Below are positions 41,768-51,984 of a stretch of DNA of 64,000 bases, one piece after another. The position numbers and the translations under genes are program-made. A model generated the notes under the pieces. It worked only from the letters and a program-made list of their open reading frames with translations, ran no database searches and was not told where the DNA came from. Each line of letters starts with the position of its first letter. Position 1 is the first letter of the stretch. Origin of the DNA: Auanema rhodensis (Eukaryota; Nematoda; Chromadorea; Rhabditida; Rhabditidae); the NCBI GenBank assembly GCA_964057225.1, contig OZ059895.1, positions 2,728,001 to 2,792,000 of the forward strand, read 5' to 3'.

Positions 41768-44700
41768 ACGATCATAACTAATTTTTGTATTAAGCGTTCC
41801 TCAATGTAGTATAGTGCATTCGATGAGGATTTTTAAGCTGCGTCGATCTGTGTTTTCAGATTTGCGCTAGCTTAAAAATGCACCGAGATATCAACTGATA
41901 TAAGTTCACACTTATATCCTCGATTTTCACCTTGAAGAATTAATTTTTTCGTTGAGTAACATTGTCCATCGTCTTTGCTTTGAAAAATGGAATCTAAAAA
42001 CATCTACTTTTTGCTAAATTATTTTGAAATTTTTCGAAAAAATTTTTGTCAAAATGTTTTTGGAAGCAATGTTGAGTGTACATGGAAACTCAACATACAC
42101 TAATGCATCATTTTTCGAACGATCATAACTAATTTTTGTATTAAGCGTTCCTCAATGTAGTATAGTGCATTCGATGAGGATTTTTAAGCTGCGTCGATCT
42201 GTGTTTTCAGATTTGCGCTAGCTTAAAAACGCACCGAGATATCAACTGATATAAGTTCACACTTATATCCTCGATTTTCACCCTGAAGAATTAATTTTTT
42301 CGTTGAATTACATTGTCCATCGTCTTTGCCTTGAAAAAAGGAATCTAAAAACATCTACTTTTTGCTAAATTATCTTGAAATTTTTCGAAAAAATTTTTGT
42401 CAAAATGTTTTTGGAAGCAATGTTGAGTGTACATGGAAACTCAACATACACTCATGCATCATTTTTCAAACGATCATAACTAATTTTTGTATTAAGCGTT
42501 TCTCAATGTAGTATAGTGCATTCGATGCGGATTTTTAAGCTGCGTCGATCTGTGTTATCAAATTTGCGCTTGCTTAAAAATGCACCGAGATATCAACTGA
42601 TATAAGTTCACACTTATATCCTCGATTTTCACCCTGAAGAATTAATTTTTTCGTTGAATAACATTGTCCATCGTCTTCGCCTTGAAAAAAGGAATCTAAA
42701 AACATCTACTATTTGCTAAATTATTTTGAAATTTTTCGAAAAAATTTTTGTCAAAATGTTTTTGGAAGCAATGTTGAGTGTACATGGAAACTCAACATAC
42801 ACTAATGCATCATTTTTCGAACAATCATAACTAATTTTTGTATTAAGCGTTTCTCAATGTAGTATAGTGCATTCGATGCGGATTTTTAAGCTGCGTCGAT
42901 CTGTGTTATCAGATTTGCGTTAGCTTAAAAATGCACCGAGATATCAACTGATATAAGTTCACACTTATATCCTCGATTTTCACCCTGAAGAATTAATTTT
43001 TTCGTTGAATAACATTGTCCATCGTCTTTGCCTTGAAAAATGGAATCTGAAAACATCTACTTTTTGCTAAAGTATTTAGAAATTTTTCGAAAAAATTTTT
43101 GTCAAAATGTTTTTGGAAGCAATGTTGAGTGTACATGGAAACTCAACATACACTAATGCATCATTTTTCAAACGATCATAACTAATTTTTGTATTCAGCG
43201 TTTCTCAATGTAGTATAGTGCATTCGATGCGGATTTTTAAGCTGCGTCGATCTGTGTTATCAGATTTGCGCTAGCTTAAAAATGCACCGAGATATCAACT
43301 GATATAAGTTCACACTTATATCCTCGATTTTCACCCTGAAGAATTAATTTTTTCGTTGAATAACATTGTCCATCGTCTTCGCCTCGAAAAAAGGAATCTA
43401 AAAACATCTACTTTTCGCTAAATTATTTTGAAATTTTTCGAAAAAATTTTTGTCAAAATGTTTTTGGAAGCAATGTTGAGTGTACATGGAAACTCAACAT
43501 ACACTAATGCATCATTTTTCAAACAATCATAACTAATTTTTGTATTAAGCGTTTCTCAATGTAGTATAGTGCATTCGATGCGGATTTTTAAGCTGCGTCG
43601 ATCTGTGTTATCAGATTTGCGTTAGCTTAAAAATGCACCGAGATATCAACTGATATAAGTTCACACTTATATCCTCGATTTTCACCCTGAAGAATTAATT
43701 TTTTCGTTGAATAACATTGTCCATCGTCTTCGCCTCAAAAAAAGGAATCTAAAAACATCTACTTTTCGCTAAATTATTTTGAAATTTTTCGAAAAAATTT
43801 TTGTCAAAATGTTTTTGGAAGCAATGTTGAGTGTACATGGAAACTCAACATACACTAATGCATCATTTTTCAAACAATCATAACTAATTTTTGTATTAAG
43901 CGTTTCTCAATGTAGTATAGTGCATTCGATGCGGATTTTTAAGCTGCGTCGATCTGTGTTATCAGATTTGCGTTAGCTTAAAAATGCACCGAGATATCAA
44001 CTGATATAAGTTCACACTTATATCCTCGATTTTCACCCTGAAGAATTAATTTTTTCGTTGAATAACATTGTCCATCGTCTTTGCCTTGAAAAATGGAATC
44101 TGAAAACATCTACTTTTTGCTAAATTATTTAGAAATTTTTCGAAAAAATTTTTGTCAAAATGTTTTTGGAAGCAATGTTGAGTGTACATGGAAACTCAAC
44201 ATACACTAATGCATCATTTTTCAAACGATAATAACTAATTTTTGTATTCAGCGTTTCTCAATGTAGTATAGTGCATTCGATGCGGATTTTTAAGCTGCGT
44301 CGATCTGTGTTATCAGATTTGCGCTAGCTTAAAAATGCACCGAGATATCAACTGATATAAGTTCACACTTATATCCTCGATTTTCACCCTGAAGAATTAA
44401 TTTTTTCGTTGAATAACATTGTCCATCGTCTTCGCCTTGAAAAAAGGAATCTAAAAACATCTACTTTTTGCTAAATTATTTTGAAATTTTTCGAAAAAAT
44501 TTTTGTCAAAATGTTTTTGGAAGCAATGTTGAGTGTACATGGAAACTCAACATACACTAATGCATCATTTTTCAAACAACCATAACTAATTTTTGTATTA
44601 AGCGTTTCTCAATGTAGTATAGTGCATTCGATGCGGATTTTTAAGCTGCGTCGATCTGTGTTATCAGATTTGCGTTAGCTTAAAAATGCACCGAGATATC

Positions 44701-47700
44701 AACTGATATAAGTTCACACTTATATCCTCGATTTTCACCCTGAAGAATTAATTTTTTCGTTGAATAACATTGTCCATCGTCTTTGCCTTGAAAAAAGAAA
44801 TCTAAAAACATCTACTTTTTGCTAATTTATTTTGAAATTTTTCGAAAAAATTTTTGTCAAAATGTTTTTGGAAGCAATGTTGAGTGTACATGGAAACTCA
44901 ACATACACTAATGCATCATTTTTCAAACGATCATAACTAATTTTTGTATTAAGCGTTTCTCAATGTAGTAAAGTGCATTCGATGCGGATTTTCAAGCTGC
45001 GTCGATCTGTGTTATCAGATTTGCGCTAGCTTAAAAATACACCGAGATATCAACTGATATAAGTTCACACTTATATCCTCGATTTTCACCCTGAAGAATT
45101 AATTTTTTCGTTGAATAACATTGTCCATCGTCTTTGCCTTGGAAAAAGGAATCTAAAAACATCTACTTTTCGCTAATTTATTTTGAAATTTTTCGAGAAA
45201 ATTTTTGTCAAAATGTTTTTGGAAGCAATGTTGAGTGTACATGGAAACTCAACATACAATAATGCATCATTTTTCAAACAATCATAACTAATTTTTGTAT
45301 TAAGCGTTTCTCAATGTAGTATAGTGCATTCGATGCGGATTTTTAAGCTGCGTCGATCTGTGTTATCAGATTTGCGCTAGCTTAAAAATGCACCGAGATA
45401 TCAACTGATATAAGTTCACACTTATATCCTCGATTTTCACCCTGAAGAATTAATTTTTTCGTTGAATAACATTGTCCATCGTCTTTGCCTTAAAAAAAGG
45501 AATCTAAAAACATCTACTTTTTGCTAATTTATTTTGAAATTTTTCGAAAAAATTTTTGTCAAAATGTTTTTGGAAGCAATGTTGAGTGTACATGGAAACT
45601 CAACATACACTAATGCATCATTTTTCAAACGATCATAACTAATTTTTGTATTAAGCGTTCCTCAAAGTAGTATAGTGCATTCGATGCGGATTTTTAAGCT
45701 GCGTCGATCTATGTTATCAGATTTGCGCTAGCTTAAAAATGCACCGAGATATCAACTGATATAAGTTCACACTTATATCCTCGATTTTCACCCTGAAGAA
45801 TTAATTTTTTCGTTGAATTACATTGTCCATCGTCTTTGCCTTGAAAAAAGGAATCTAAAAACATCTACTTTTTGCTAAATTATCTTGAAATTTTTCGAAA
45901 AAATTTTTGTCAAAATGTTTTTGGAAGCAATGTTGAGTGTACATGGAAACTCAACATACACTAATGCATCATTTTTCAAACGATCATAACTAATTTTTGT
46001 ATTAAGCGTTTCTCAATGTAGTAAAGTGCATTCGATGCGGATTTTCAAGCTGCGTCGATCTGTGTTATCAGATTTGCGCTAGCTTAAAAATACACCGAGA
46101 TATCAACTGATATAAGTTCACACTTATATCCTCGATTTTCACCCTGAAGAATTAATTTTTTCGTTGAATAACATTGTCCATCGTCTTTGCCTTGGAAAAA
46201 GGAATCTAAAAACATCTACTTTTCGCTAATTTATTTTGAAATTTTTCGAGAAAATTTTTGTCAAAATGTTTTTGGAAGCAATGTTGAGTGTACATGGAAA
46301 CTCAACATACACTAATGCATCATTTTTCAAACAATCATAACTAATTTTTGTATTCAGCGTTTCTCAATGTAGTATAGTGCATTCGATGCGGATTTTTAAG
46401 CTGCGTCGATCTGTGTTATCAGATTTGCGCTAGCTTAAAAATGCACCGAGATATCAACTGATATAAGTTCACACTTATATCCTCGATTTTCACCCTGAAG
46501 AATTAATTTTTTCGTTGAACAACATTGTCCATCGTCTTCGCCTTGAAAAAAGGAATCTAAAAACCTCTACTTTTTGCTAAATTATTTTGAAATTTTTCGA
46601 AAAAATTTTTGTCAAAATGTTTTTGGAAGCAATGTTGAGTGTACATGGAAACTCAACATACACTAATGCATCATTTTTCAAACAACCATAACTAATTTTT
46701 GTATTAAGCGTTTCTCAATGTAGTATAGTGCATTCGATGCGGATTTTTAAGCTGCGTCGATCTGTGTTATCAGATTTGCGTTAGCTTAAAAATGCACCGA
46801 GATATCAACTGATATAAGTTCACACTTATATCCTCGATTTTCACCCTGAAGAATTAATTTTTTCGTTGAATAACATTGTCCATCGTCTTTGCCTTGAAAA
46901 AAGAAATCTAAAAACATCTACTTTTTGCTAATTTATTTTGAAATTTTTCGAAAAAATTTTTGTCAAAATGTTTTTGGAAGCAATGTTGAGTGTACATGGA
47001 AACTCAACATACACTAATGCATCATTTTTCAAACGATCATAACTAATTTTTGTATTAAGCGTTTCTCAATGTAGTAAAGTGCATTCGATGCGGATTTTCA
47101 AGCTGCGTCGATCTGTGTTATCAGATTTGCGCTAGCTTAAAAATACACCGAGATATCAACTGATATAAGTTCACACTTATATCCTCGATTTTCACCCTGA
47201 AGAATTAATTTTTTCGTTGAATAACATTGTCCATCGTCTTTGCCTTGGAAAAAGGAATCTAAAAACATCTACTTTTCGCTAATTTATTTTGAAATTTTTC
47301 GAGAAAATTTTTGTCAAAATGTTTTTGGAAGCAATGTTGAGTGTACATGGAAACTCAACATACAATAATGCATCATTTTTCAAACAATCATAACTAATTT
47401 TTGTATTAAGCGTTTCTCAATGTAGTATAGTGCATTCGATGCGGATTTTTAAGCTGCGTCGATCTGTGTTATCAGATTTGCGCTAGCTTAAAAATGCACC
47501 GAGATATCAACTGATATAAGTTCACACTTATATCCTCGATTTTCACCCTGAAGAATTAATTTTTTCGTTGAATAACATTGTCCATCGTCTTTGCCTTAAA
47601 AAAAGGAATCTAAAAACATCTACTTTTTGCTAATTTATTTTGAAATTTTTCGAAAAAATTTTTGTCAAAATGTTTTTGGAAGCAATGTTGAGTGTACATG

Positions 47701-48787
47701 GAAACTCAACATACACTAATGCATCATTTTTCAAACGATCATAACTAATTTTTGTATTAAGCGTTCCTCAAAGTAGTATAGTGCATTCGATGCGGATTTT
47801 TAAGCTGCGTCGATCTATGTTATCAGATTTGCGCTAGCTTAAAAATGCACCGAGATATCAACTGATATAAGTTCACACTTATATCCTCGATTTTCACCCT
47901 GAAGAATTAATTTTTTCGTTGAATTACATTGTCCATCGTCTTTGCCTTGAAAAAAGGAATCTAAAAACATCTACTTTTTGCTAAATTATCTTGAAATTTT
48001 TCGAAAAAATTTTTGTCAAAATGTTTTTGGAAGCAATGTTGAGTGTACATGGAAACTCAACATACACTAATGCATCATTTTTCAAACGATCATAACTAAT
48101 TTTTGTATTAAGCGTTTCTCAATGTAGTAAAGTGCATTCGATGCGGATTTTCAAGCTGCGTCGATCTGTGTTATCAGATTTGCGCTAGCTTAAAAATACA
48201 CCGAGATATCAACTGATATAAGTTCACACTTATATCCTCGATTTTCACCCTGAAGAATTAATTTTTTCGTTGAATAACATTGTCCATCGTCTTTGCCTTG
48301 GAAAAAGGAATCTAAAAACATCTACTTTTCGCTAATTTATTTTGAAATTTTTCGAGAAAATTTTTGTCAAAATGTTTTTGGAAGCAATGTTGAGTGTACA
48401 TGGAAACTCAACATACACTAATGCATCATTTTTCAAACAATCATAACTAATTTTTGTATTAAGCGTTTCTCAATGTAGTATAGTGCATTCGATGCGGATT
48501 TTTAAGCTGCGTCGATCTGTGTTATCAGATTTGCGCTAGCTTAAAAATGCACCGAGATATCAACTGATATAAGTTCACACTTATATCCTCGATTTTCACC
48601 CTGAAGAATTAATTTTTTCGTTGAATTACATTGTCCATCGTCTTTGCCTTGAAATAAGGAATCTAAAAACATCTACTTTTTGCTAAATTATCTTGAAATT
48701 TTTCGAAAAAATTTTTGTCAAAATGTTTTTGGAAGCAATGTTGAGTGTACATGGAAACTCAACATACACTCATGCATCATTTTTCAA
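41768..48787. repeat. A super-repeat block 3 (20 monomers, 7020 bp)
   Basis: Opens with the cassette a third time (41768, 42119, 42470, 42821). It runs through tattcag/cctcg monomers (43172-44575, with cgataataac at 44225) to aaacaaccataac at 44576, and then holds the 2106-bp duplication annotated separately. The cassette markers keep the same order as in blocks 1 and 2. Confidence 0.82.
44576..48787. repeat. Tandem duplication of a 2106-bp six-monomer A unit
   Basis: Copies are 44576-46681 and 46682-48787. Both start with aaacaaccataac/gaaatc, followed by a ttttcaagc/aaaatacacc monomer ending in the private acatacaataatgc (near 45252 and 47358), then ccttaaaaaaagg, then cctcaaagtag with gatctatgtt (45629, 47735), then ttttcaagc again. 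The sixth monomers differ: 46331 has tattcagcg, gttgaacaac and aaacctctac, whereas 48437 has gttgaattac, gaaataagg and acactcatgc. Confidence 0.88.
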
Positions 48788-49099
48788 ACAATCATAACTA
48801 ATTTTTGTATTAAGCGTTTCTCAATGTAGTATAGTGCATTCGATGCGGATTTTTAAGCTGCGTCGATCTGTGTTATCAGATTTGCGCTTGCTTAAAAATG
48901 CACCGAGATATCAACTGATATAAGTTCACACTTATATCCTCGATTTTCACCCTGAAGAATTAATTTTTTCGTTGAATTACATTGTCCATCGTCTTTGCCT
49001 TGAAAAAAGAAATCTAAAAACATCTACTTTTTGCTAAATTATTTTGAAATTTTTCGAAAAAATTTTTGTCAAAATGTTTTTGGAAGCAATGTTGAGTGT
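48788..49099. repeat. Terminal truncated A monomer (312 bp)
   Basis: The last A monomer starts in phase at 48788 and is normal until gttgagtgt, stopping 39 bp short of full length inside the loop of the 9-bp inverted repeat. It carries the gcgcttgctt and gttgaattac variants, so it resembles its neighbours and does not look like a degenerate array edge. Confidence 0.92.
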
Positions 49100-49105
49100 C
49101 AGAAC
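49095..49105. other. Satellite A / satellite B junction
   Basis: A sequence ends with ...gttgagtgt at 49099 and B sequence begins with cagaacatg at 49100. At most one base (T) is shared between the two flanks (A: gtgt; B internal: gcat before cagaac). There is no filler, no target-site duplication and no transposon end, which suits end joining or illegitimate recombination better than insertion of an element. Confidence 0.9.
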
Positions 49106-49393
49106 ATGTGATCAAATTCCAATTTTTTTGTATCTATCTTGTAAAGATAGTAATATATCATATGTTGAACACTATGTTGGAAAGATTTTCATTCAGATTT
49201 TTTAATTTTTATTCAGTTTGTTTTTTAAACTTTGATTAAGAACTTTGATTTTTGTTTACCCATAAATTATACGCAGCACAGGTTACCCTTAAATAATGAA
49301 CTGACCGACTAATCAGACATGGATCTTTCCTAGTTCTGTTGCTTGAACGGATGTTTTCCTACGAAGGCTAGTAAAACATGCCCTTCAAAGCAT
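49100..49393. repeat. First B unit at the junction (294 bp)
   Basis: Carries gatcaaattcc and gattttcattcag, resembling units 6 and 8 of the B higher-order repeat, and precedes the first full HOR copy. It shows no extra decay although it borders the other array. Confidence 0.85.
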
Positions 49394-49399
49394 CAGAAC

Positions 49400-49411
49400 A
49401 TGTGATCACAT
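49400..49411. other. 12-bp perfect palindrome in the B monomer
   Basis: ATGTGATCACAT equals its own reverse complement. It is intact in most units. Units of HOR types 6 and 8 read gatcaaattcc instead, which destroys the right arm, so palindromic and non-palindromic forms are arranged in HOR order. Confidence 0.88.
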
Positions 49412-49427
49412 TCCAATATTTTTGTAT

Positions 49428-49444
49428 CTATCTTGTAAAGATAG
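49428..49444. other. 7-bp stem with 3-base loop (B monomer)
   Basis: CTATCTT (49428-49434) and AAGATAG (49438-49444) are exact reverse complements around GTA. It is present in essentially every B unit. One exception is aaagaaag near 56390, a single substitution that breaks the stem. Confidence 0.87.
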
Positions 49445-49652
49445 TAATATATCATATGTTGAACACTATGTTGGAAAGATTTTAATTCAGATTTTTTCAA
49501 CTTTCACTCAGTTTGTTTTCTAAACTTTGATTGAGAACCTTGTTGTTTGTACACCCATAAAATATACGCAGCACAGGTTACCCTTAAATAATGAACTGAC
49601 CGACTAATCAGACATGGATCTTTCCTAGTTCTGTTGCTTGAATGGATGTTTT

Positions 49653-49662
49653 CCTACGTAGG
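49653..49662. other. 10-bp perfect palindrome CCTACGTAGG (B monomer)
   Basis: CCTACGTAGG is self-complementary and contains a SnaBI-type TACGTA. Some units have cctacgaagg (for example near 49359 and 49949), which breaks the symmetry. Confidence 0.85.
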
Positions 49663-49817
49663 CTAGTAAAACATGCCCTTCAAAGCATCAGAACATGTGA
49701 TCACATTCCAATTTTTTTGTATCTATCTTGTAAAGATAGTAATATATCATATGTTGAACACTATGTTGGAAAGATTTTAATTCAGATTTTCGAACTTTTA
49801 TTCAGTTTGTTTTTTAA

Positions 49818-49839
49818 ACTTTGATTAAGAACTTTGATT
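49818..49839. repeat. 9-bp direct repeat inside the B monomer
   Basis: ACTTTGATT occurs twice, at 49818-49826 and 49831-49839, separated by AAGA. In the unit starting at 59526 exactly one repeat plus the spacer (13 bp) is missing, the expected product of slippage or pairing between these copies. Confidence 0.87.
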
Positions 49840-51751
49840 TTTGTACACCCATAAATTATACGCAGCACAGGTTACCCTTAATTAATGAACTGACCGACTA
49901 ATCAGACATGGATCTTTCCAAGTTCTGTTGCTTGAACGGATGTTTTCCTACGAAGGCTAGTAAAACATGCCCTTCAAAGCATCAGAACATGTGATCACAT
50001 TCCAATATTTTTGTATCTATCTTGTAAAGATAGTAATATATCATATGTTGAACACTATGTTGGAAAGATTTTAATTCGGTTTTTTTTCAACTTTCACTCA
50101 GTTTGTTTTCTTAACTTTGATTAAGAATCTTGTTGTTCGTACACCCATAAAATATACGCAGCACAGGTTACCCTTAAATAATGAACTGACCGACTAATCA
50201 GACATGGATCTTTCCTAGTTCTGTTGCTTGAATGGATGTTTTCCTACGTAGGCTAGTAAAACATGCCCTTCAAAGCATCAGAACATGTGATCACATTCCA
50301 ATTTTTTTGTATCTATCTTGTAAAGATAGTAATATATCATATGTTGAACACTATGTTGGAAAGATTTTAATTCAGATTTTCGAACTTTTATTCAGTTTGT
50401 TTTTTAAACTTTGATTAAGAACTTTGATTTTTGTACACCCATAAATTATACGCAGCACAGGTTACCCTTAATTAATGAACTGACCGACTAATCAGACATG
50501 GATCTTTCCAAGTTCTGTTGCTTGAACGGATGTTTTCCTACGAAGGCTAGTAAAACATGCCCTTCAAAGCATCAGAACATGTGATCACATTCCAATATTT
50601 TTGTATCTATCTTGTAAAGATAGTAATATATCATATGTTGAACACTATGTTGGAAAGATTTTAATTCGGTTTTTTTTCAACTTTCACTCAGTTTGTTTTC
50701 TTAACTTTGATTAAGAATCTTGTTGTTCGTACACCCATAAAATATACGCAGCACAGGTTACCCTTAAATAATGAACTGACCGACTAATCAGACATGGATC
50801 TTTCAAAGTTCTGTTGCTTGAACGGATGTTTTCCTACGTAGGCTAGTAAAACATGCCCTTCAAAGCATCAGAACATGTGATCAAATTCCAATTTTTTTGT
50901 ATCTATCTTGTAAAGATAGTAATATATCATATGTTGAACACTATGTTGGAAAAATTTTCAATCAGATTTTTTAATTTTTATTCAGTTTGTTTTTTAAACT
51001 TTGATTAAGAACTTTGATTTTTGTTTACCCATAAATTATACGCAGCACAGGTTACCCTTAAATAATGAACTGACCGACTAATCAGACATGGATCTTTCCA
51101 AGTTCTGTTGCTTGAACGGATGTTTTCCTACGTAGGCTAGTAAAACATGCCCTTCAAAGCATCAGAACATGTGATCACATTCCAATTTTTTTGTATCTAT
51201 CTTGTAAAGATAGTAATATATCATATGTTGAACACTATGTTGGAAAGATTTTAATTCAGATTTTTTCAACTTTCACTCAGTTTGTTTTCTAAACTTTGAT
51301 TAAGAACCTTGTTGTTTGTACACCCATAAAATATACGCAGCACAGGTTACCCTTAAATAATGAACTGACCGACTAATCAGACATGGATCTTTCCTAGTTC
51401 TGTTGCTTGAATGGATGTTTTCCTACGTAGGCTAGTAAAACATGCCTTTCAAAGCATCAGAACATGTGATCAAATTCCAATTTTTTTGTATCTATCTTGT
51501 AAAGATAGTAATATATCATATGTTGAACACTATGTTGGAAAGATTTTCGTTCAGATTTTTTAATTTTTATTCAGTTTGTTTTTTAAACTTTGATTAAGAA
51601 CTTTGATTTTTGTACACCCATAAATTATACGCAGCACAGGTTACCGTTAAATAATGAACTGACCGACTAATCAGACATGGATCTTTCCAAGTTCTGTTGC
51701 TTGAACGGATGTTTTCCTACGTAGGCTAGTAAAACATGCCCTTCAAAGCAT

Positions 51752-51984
51752 CAGAACATGTGATCACATTCCAATTTTTTTGTATCTATCTTGTAAAGAT
51801 AGTAATATATCATATGTTGAACACTATGTTGGAAAGATTTTAATTCAGATCCATAAAATATACGCAGCACAGGTTACCCTTAAATAATGAACTGACCGAC
51901 TAATCAGACATGGATCTTTCCTAGTTCTGTTGCTTGAATGGATGTTTTCCTACGTAGGCTAGTAAAACATGCCCTTCAAAGCAT
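51752..51984. repeat. 233-bp B unit with a 62-bp internal deletion
   Basis: The text jumps from aattcagat directly to ccataaaatat, dropping the 62-bp T-rich middle. The same breakpoints recur in the units starting at 54343, 56934, 60396, 61512 and 62922. This shows a single deletion later spread by HOR amplification; the unit marks the end of each HOR copy. Confidence 0.93.

Larger units (their letters stand above)
1..49099. repeat. Satellite A array, 351-bp monomer, about 140 copies
   Basis: An uninterrupted head-to-tail array. The landmark ACAATCATAACTAA or ACGATCATAACTAA recurs at 1, 352, 703, 1054, 1405 and so on, giving a period of exactly 351 bp. Length changes are confined to three monomers with a 1-bp deletion (starting 9478, 27028, 28080) and one with a 1-bp insertion (starting 11583). 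This phasing predicts a monomer start at 48788, which is where it is found. There are 139 complete monomers and one truncated one, all in the same orientation. Monomers differ at a limited set of recurrent sites, such as attgag/attaag/attcag, tatagtg/taaagtg, gatttttaag/gattgttaag and ttgaaaaa/ttggaaaa/ttaaaaaa, which define higher-order repeats. The monomer is AT-rich and every frame is interrupted. I do not recognise the family. A length near two nucleosome repeats and HOR order are common in centromeric or pericentromeric satellites; that role is inferred here. Confidence 0.97.
49394..49688. repeat. Representative satellite B monomer (295 bp)
   Basis: Ordered landmarks are: palindrome ATGTGATCACAT (49400-49411); short hairpin at 49428-49444; NdeI-type CATATG; a T-rich middle with TTCACTCAGTTTG; the ccataaaatatacgcagcac block; the conserved gaactgaccgactaatcag block; and near the right end the palindrome CCTACGTAGG (intact at 49653-49662 in this unit; cctacgaagg in some others). 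The T-rich middle is the most variable part and is what the 233-bp units have lost. Confidence 0.93.
49394..51984. repeat. B higher-order repeat, copy 0 (9 units, 2591 bp)
   Basis: Units start at 49394, 49689, 49983, 50279, 50573, 50869, 51163, 51458 and 51752. Positions 6-9 (50869 onwards) match later copies, ending with the 233-bp unit. Positions 2-5 are instead two tandem copies of a 590-bp dimer, 49689-50278 and 50279-50868. The total equals the canonical 2591 bp although the inner composition differs. Confidence 0.88.

Noticed and set aside
1-49099. CRISPR array or other prokaryotic repeat system
   Set aside because: The whole 351-bp unit is repeated; there are no short repeats separated by unique spacers, and no cas genes.
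49586-49593. Telomere-like ttaccctt in the B monomer
   Set aside because: It occurs once per monomer and is not a tandem telomeric array.
49642-49824. Recurring 60-86 codon open frames in satellite B beginning MDVFLRR
   Set aside because: They repeat only because the DNA repeats. The ATG exists only in units with aatgg (others have acgg), TGA lies directly upstream, the frame is lost or altered in most units, and the product matches no domain I know.
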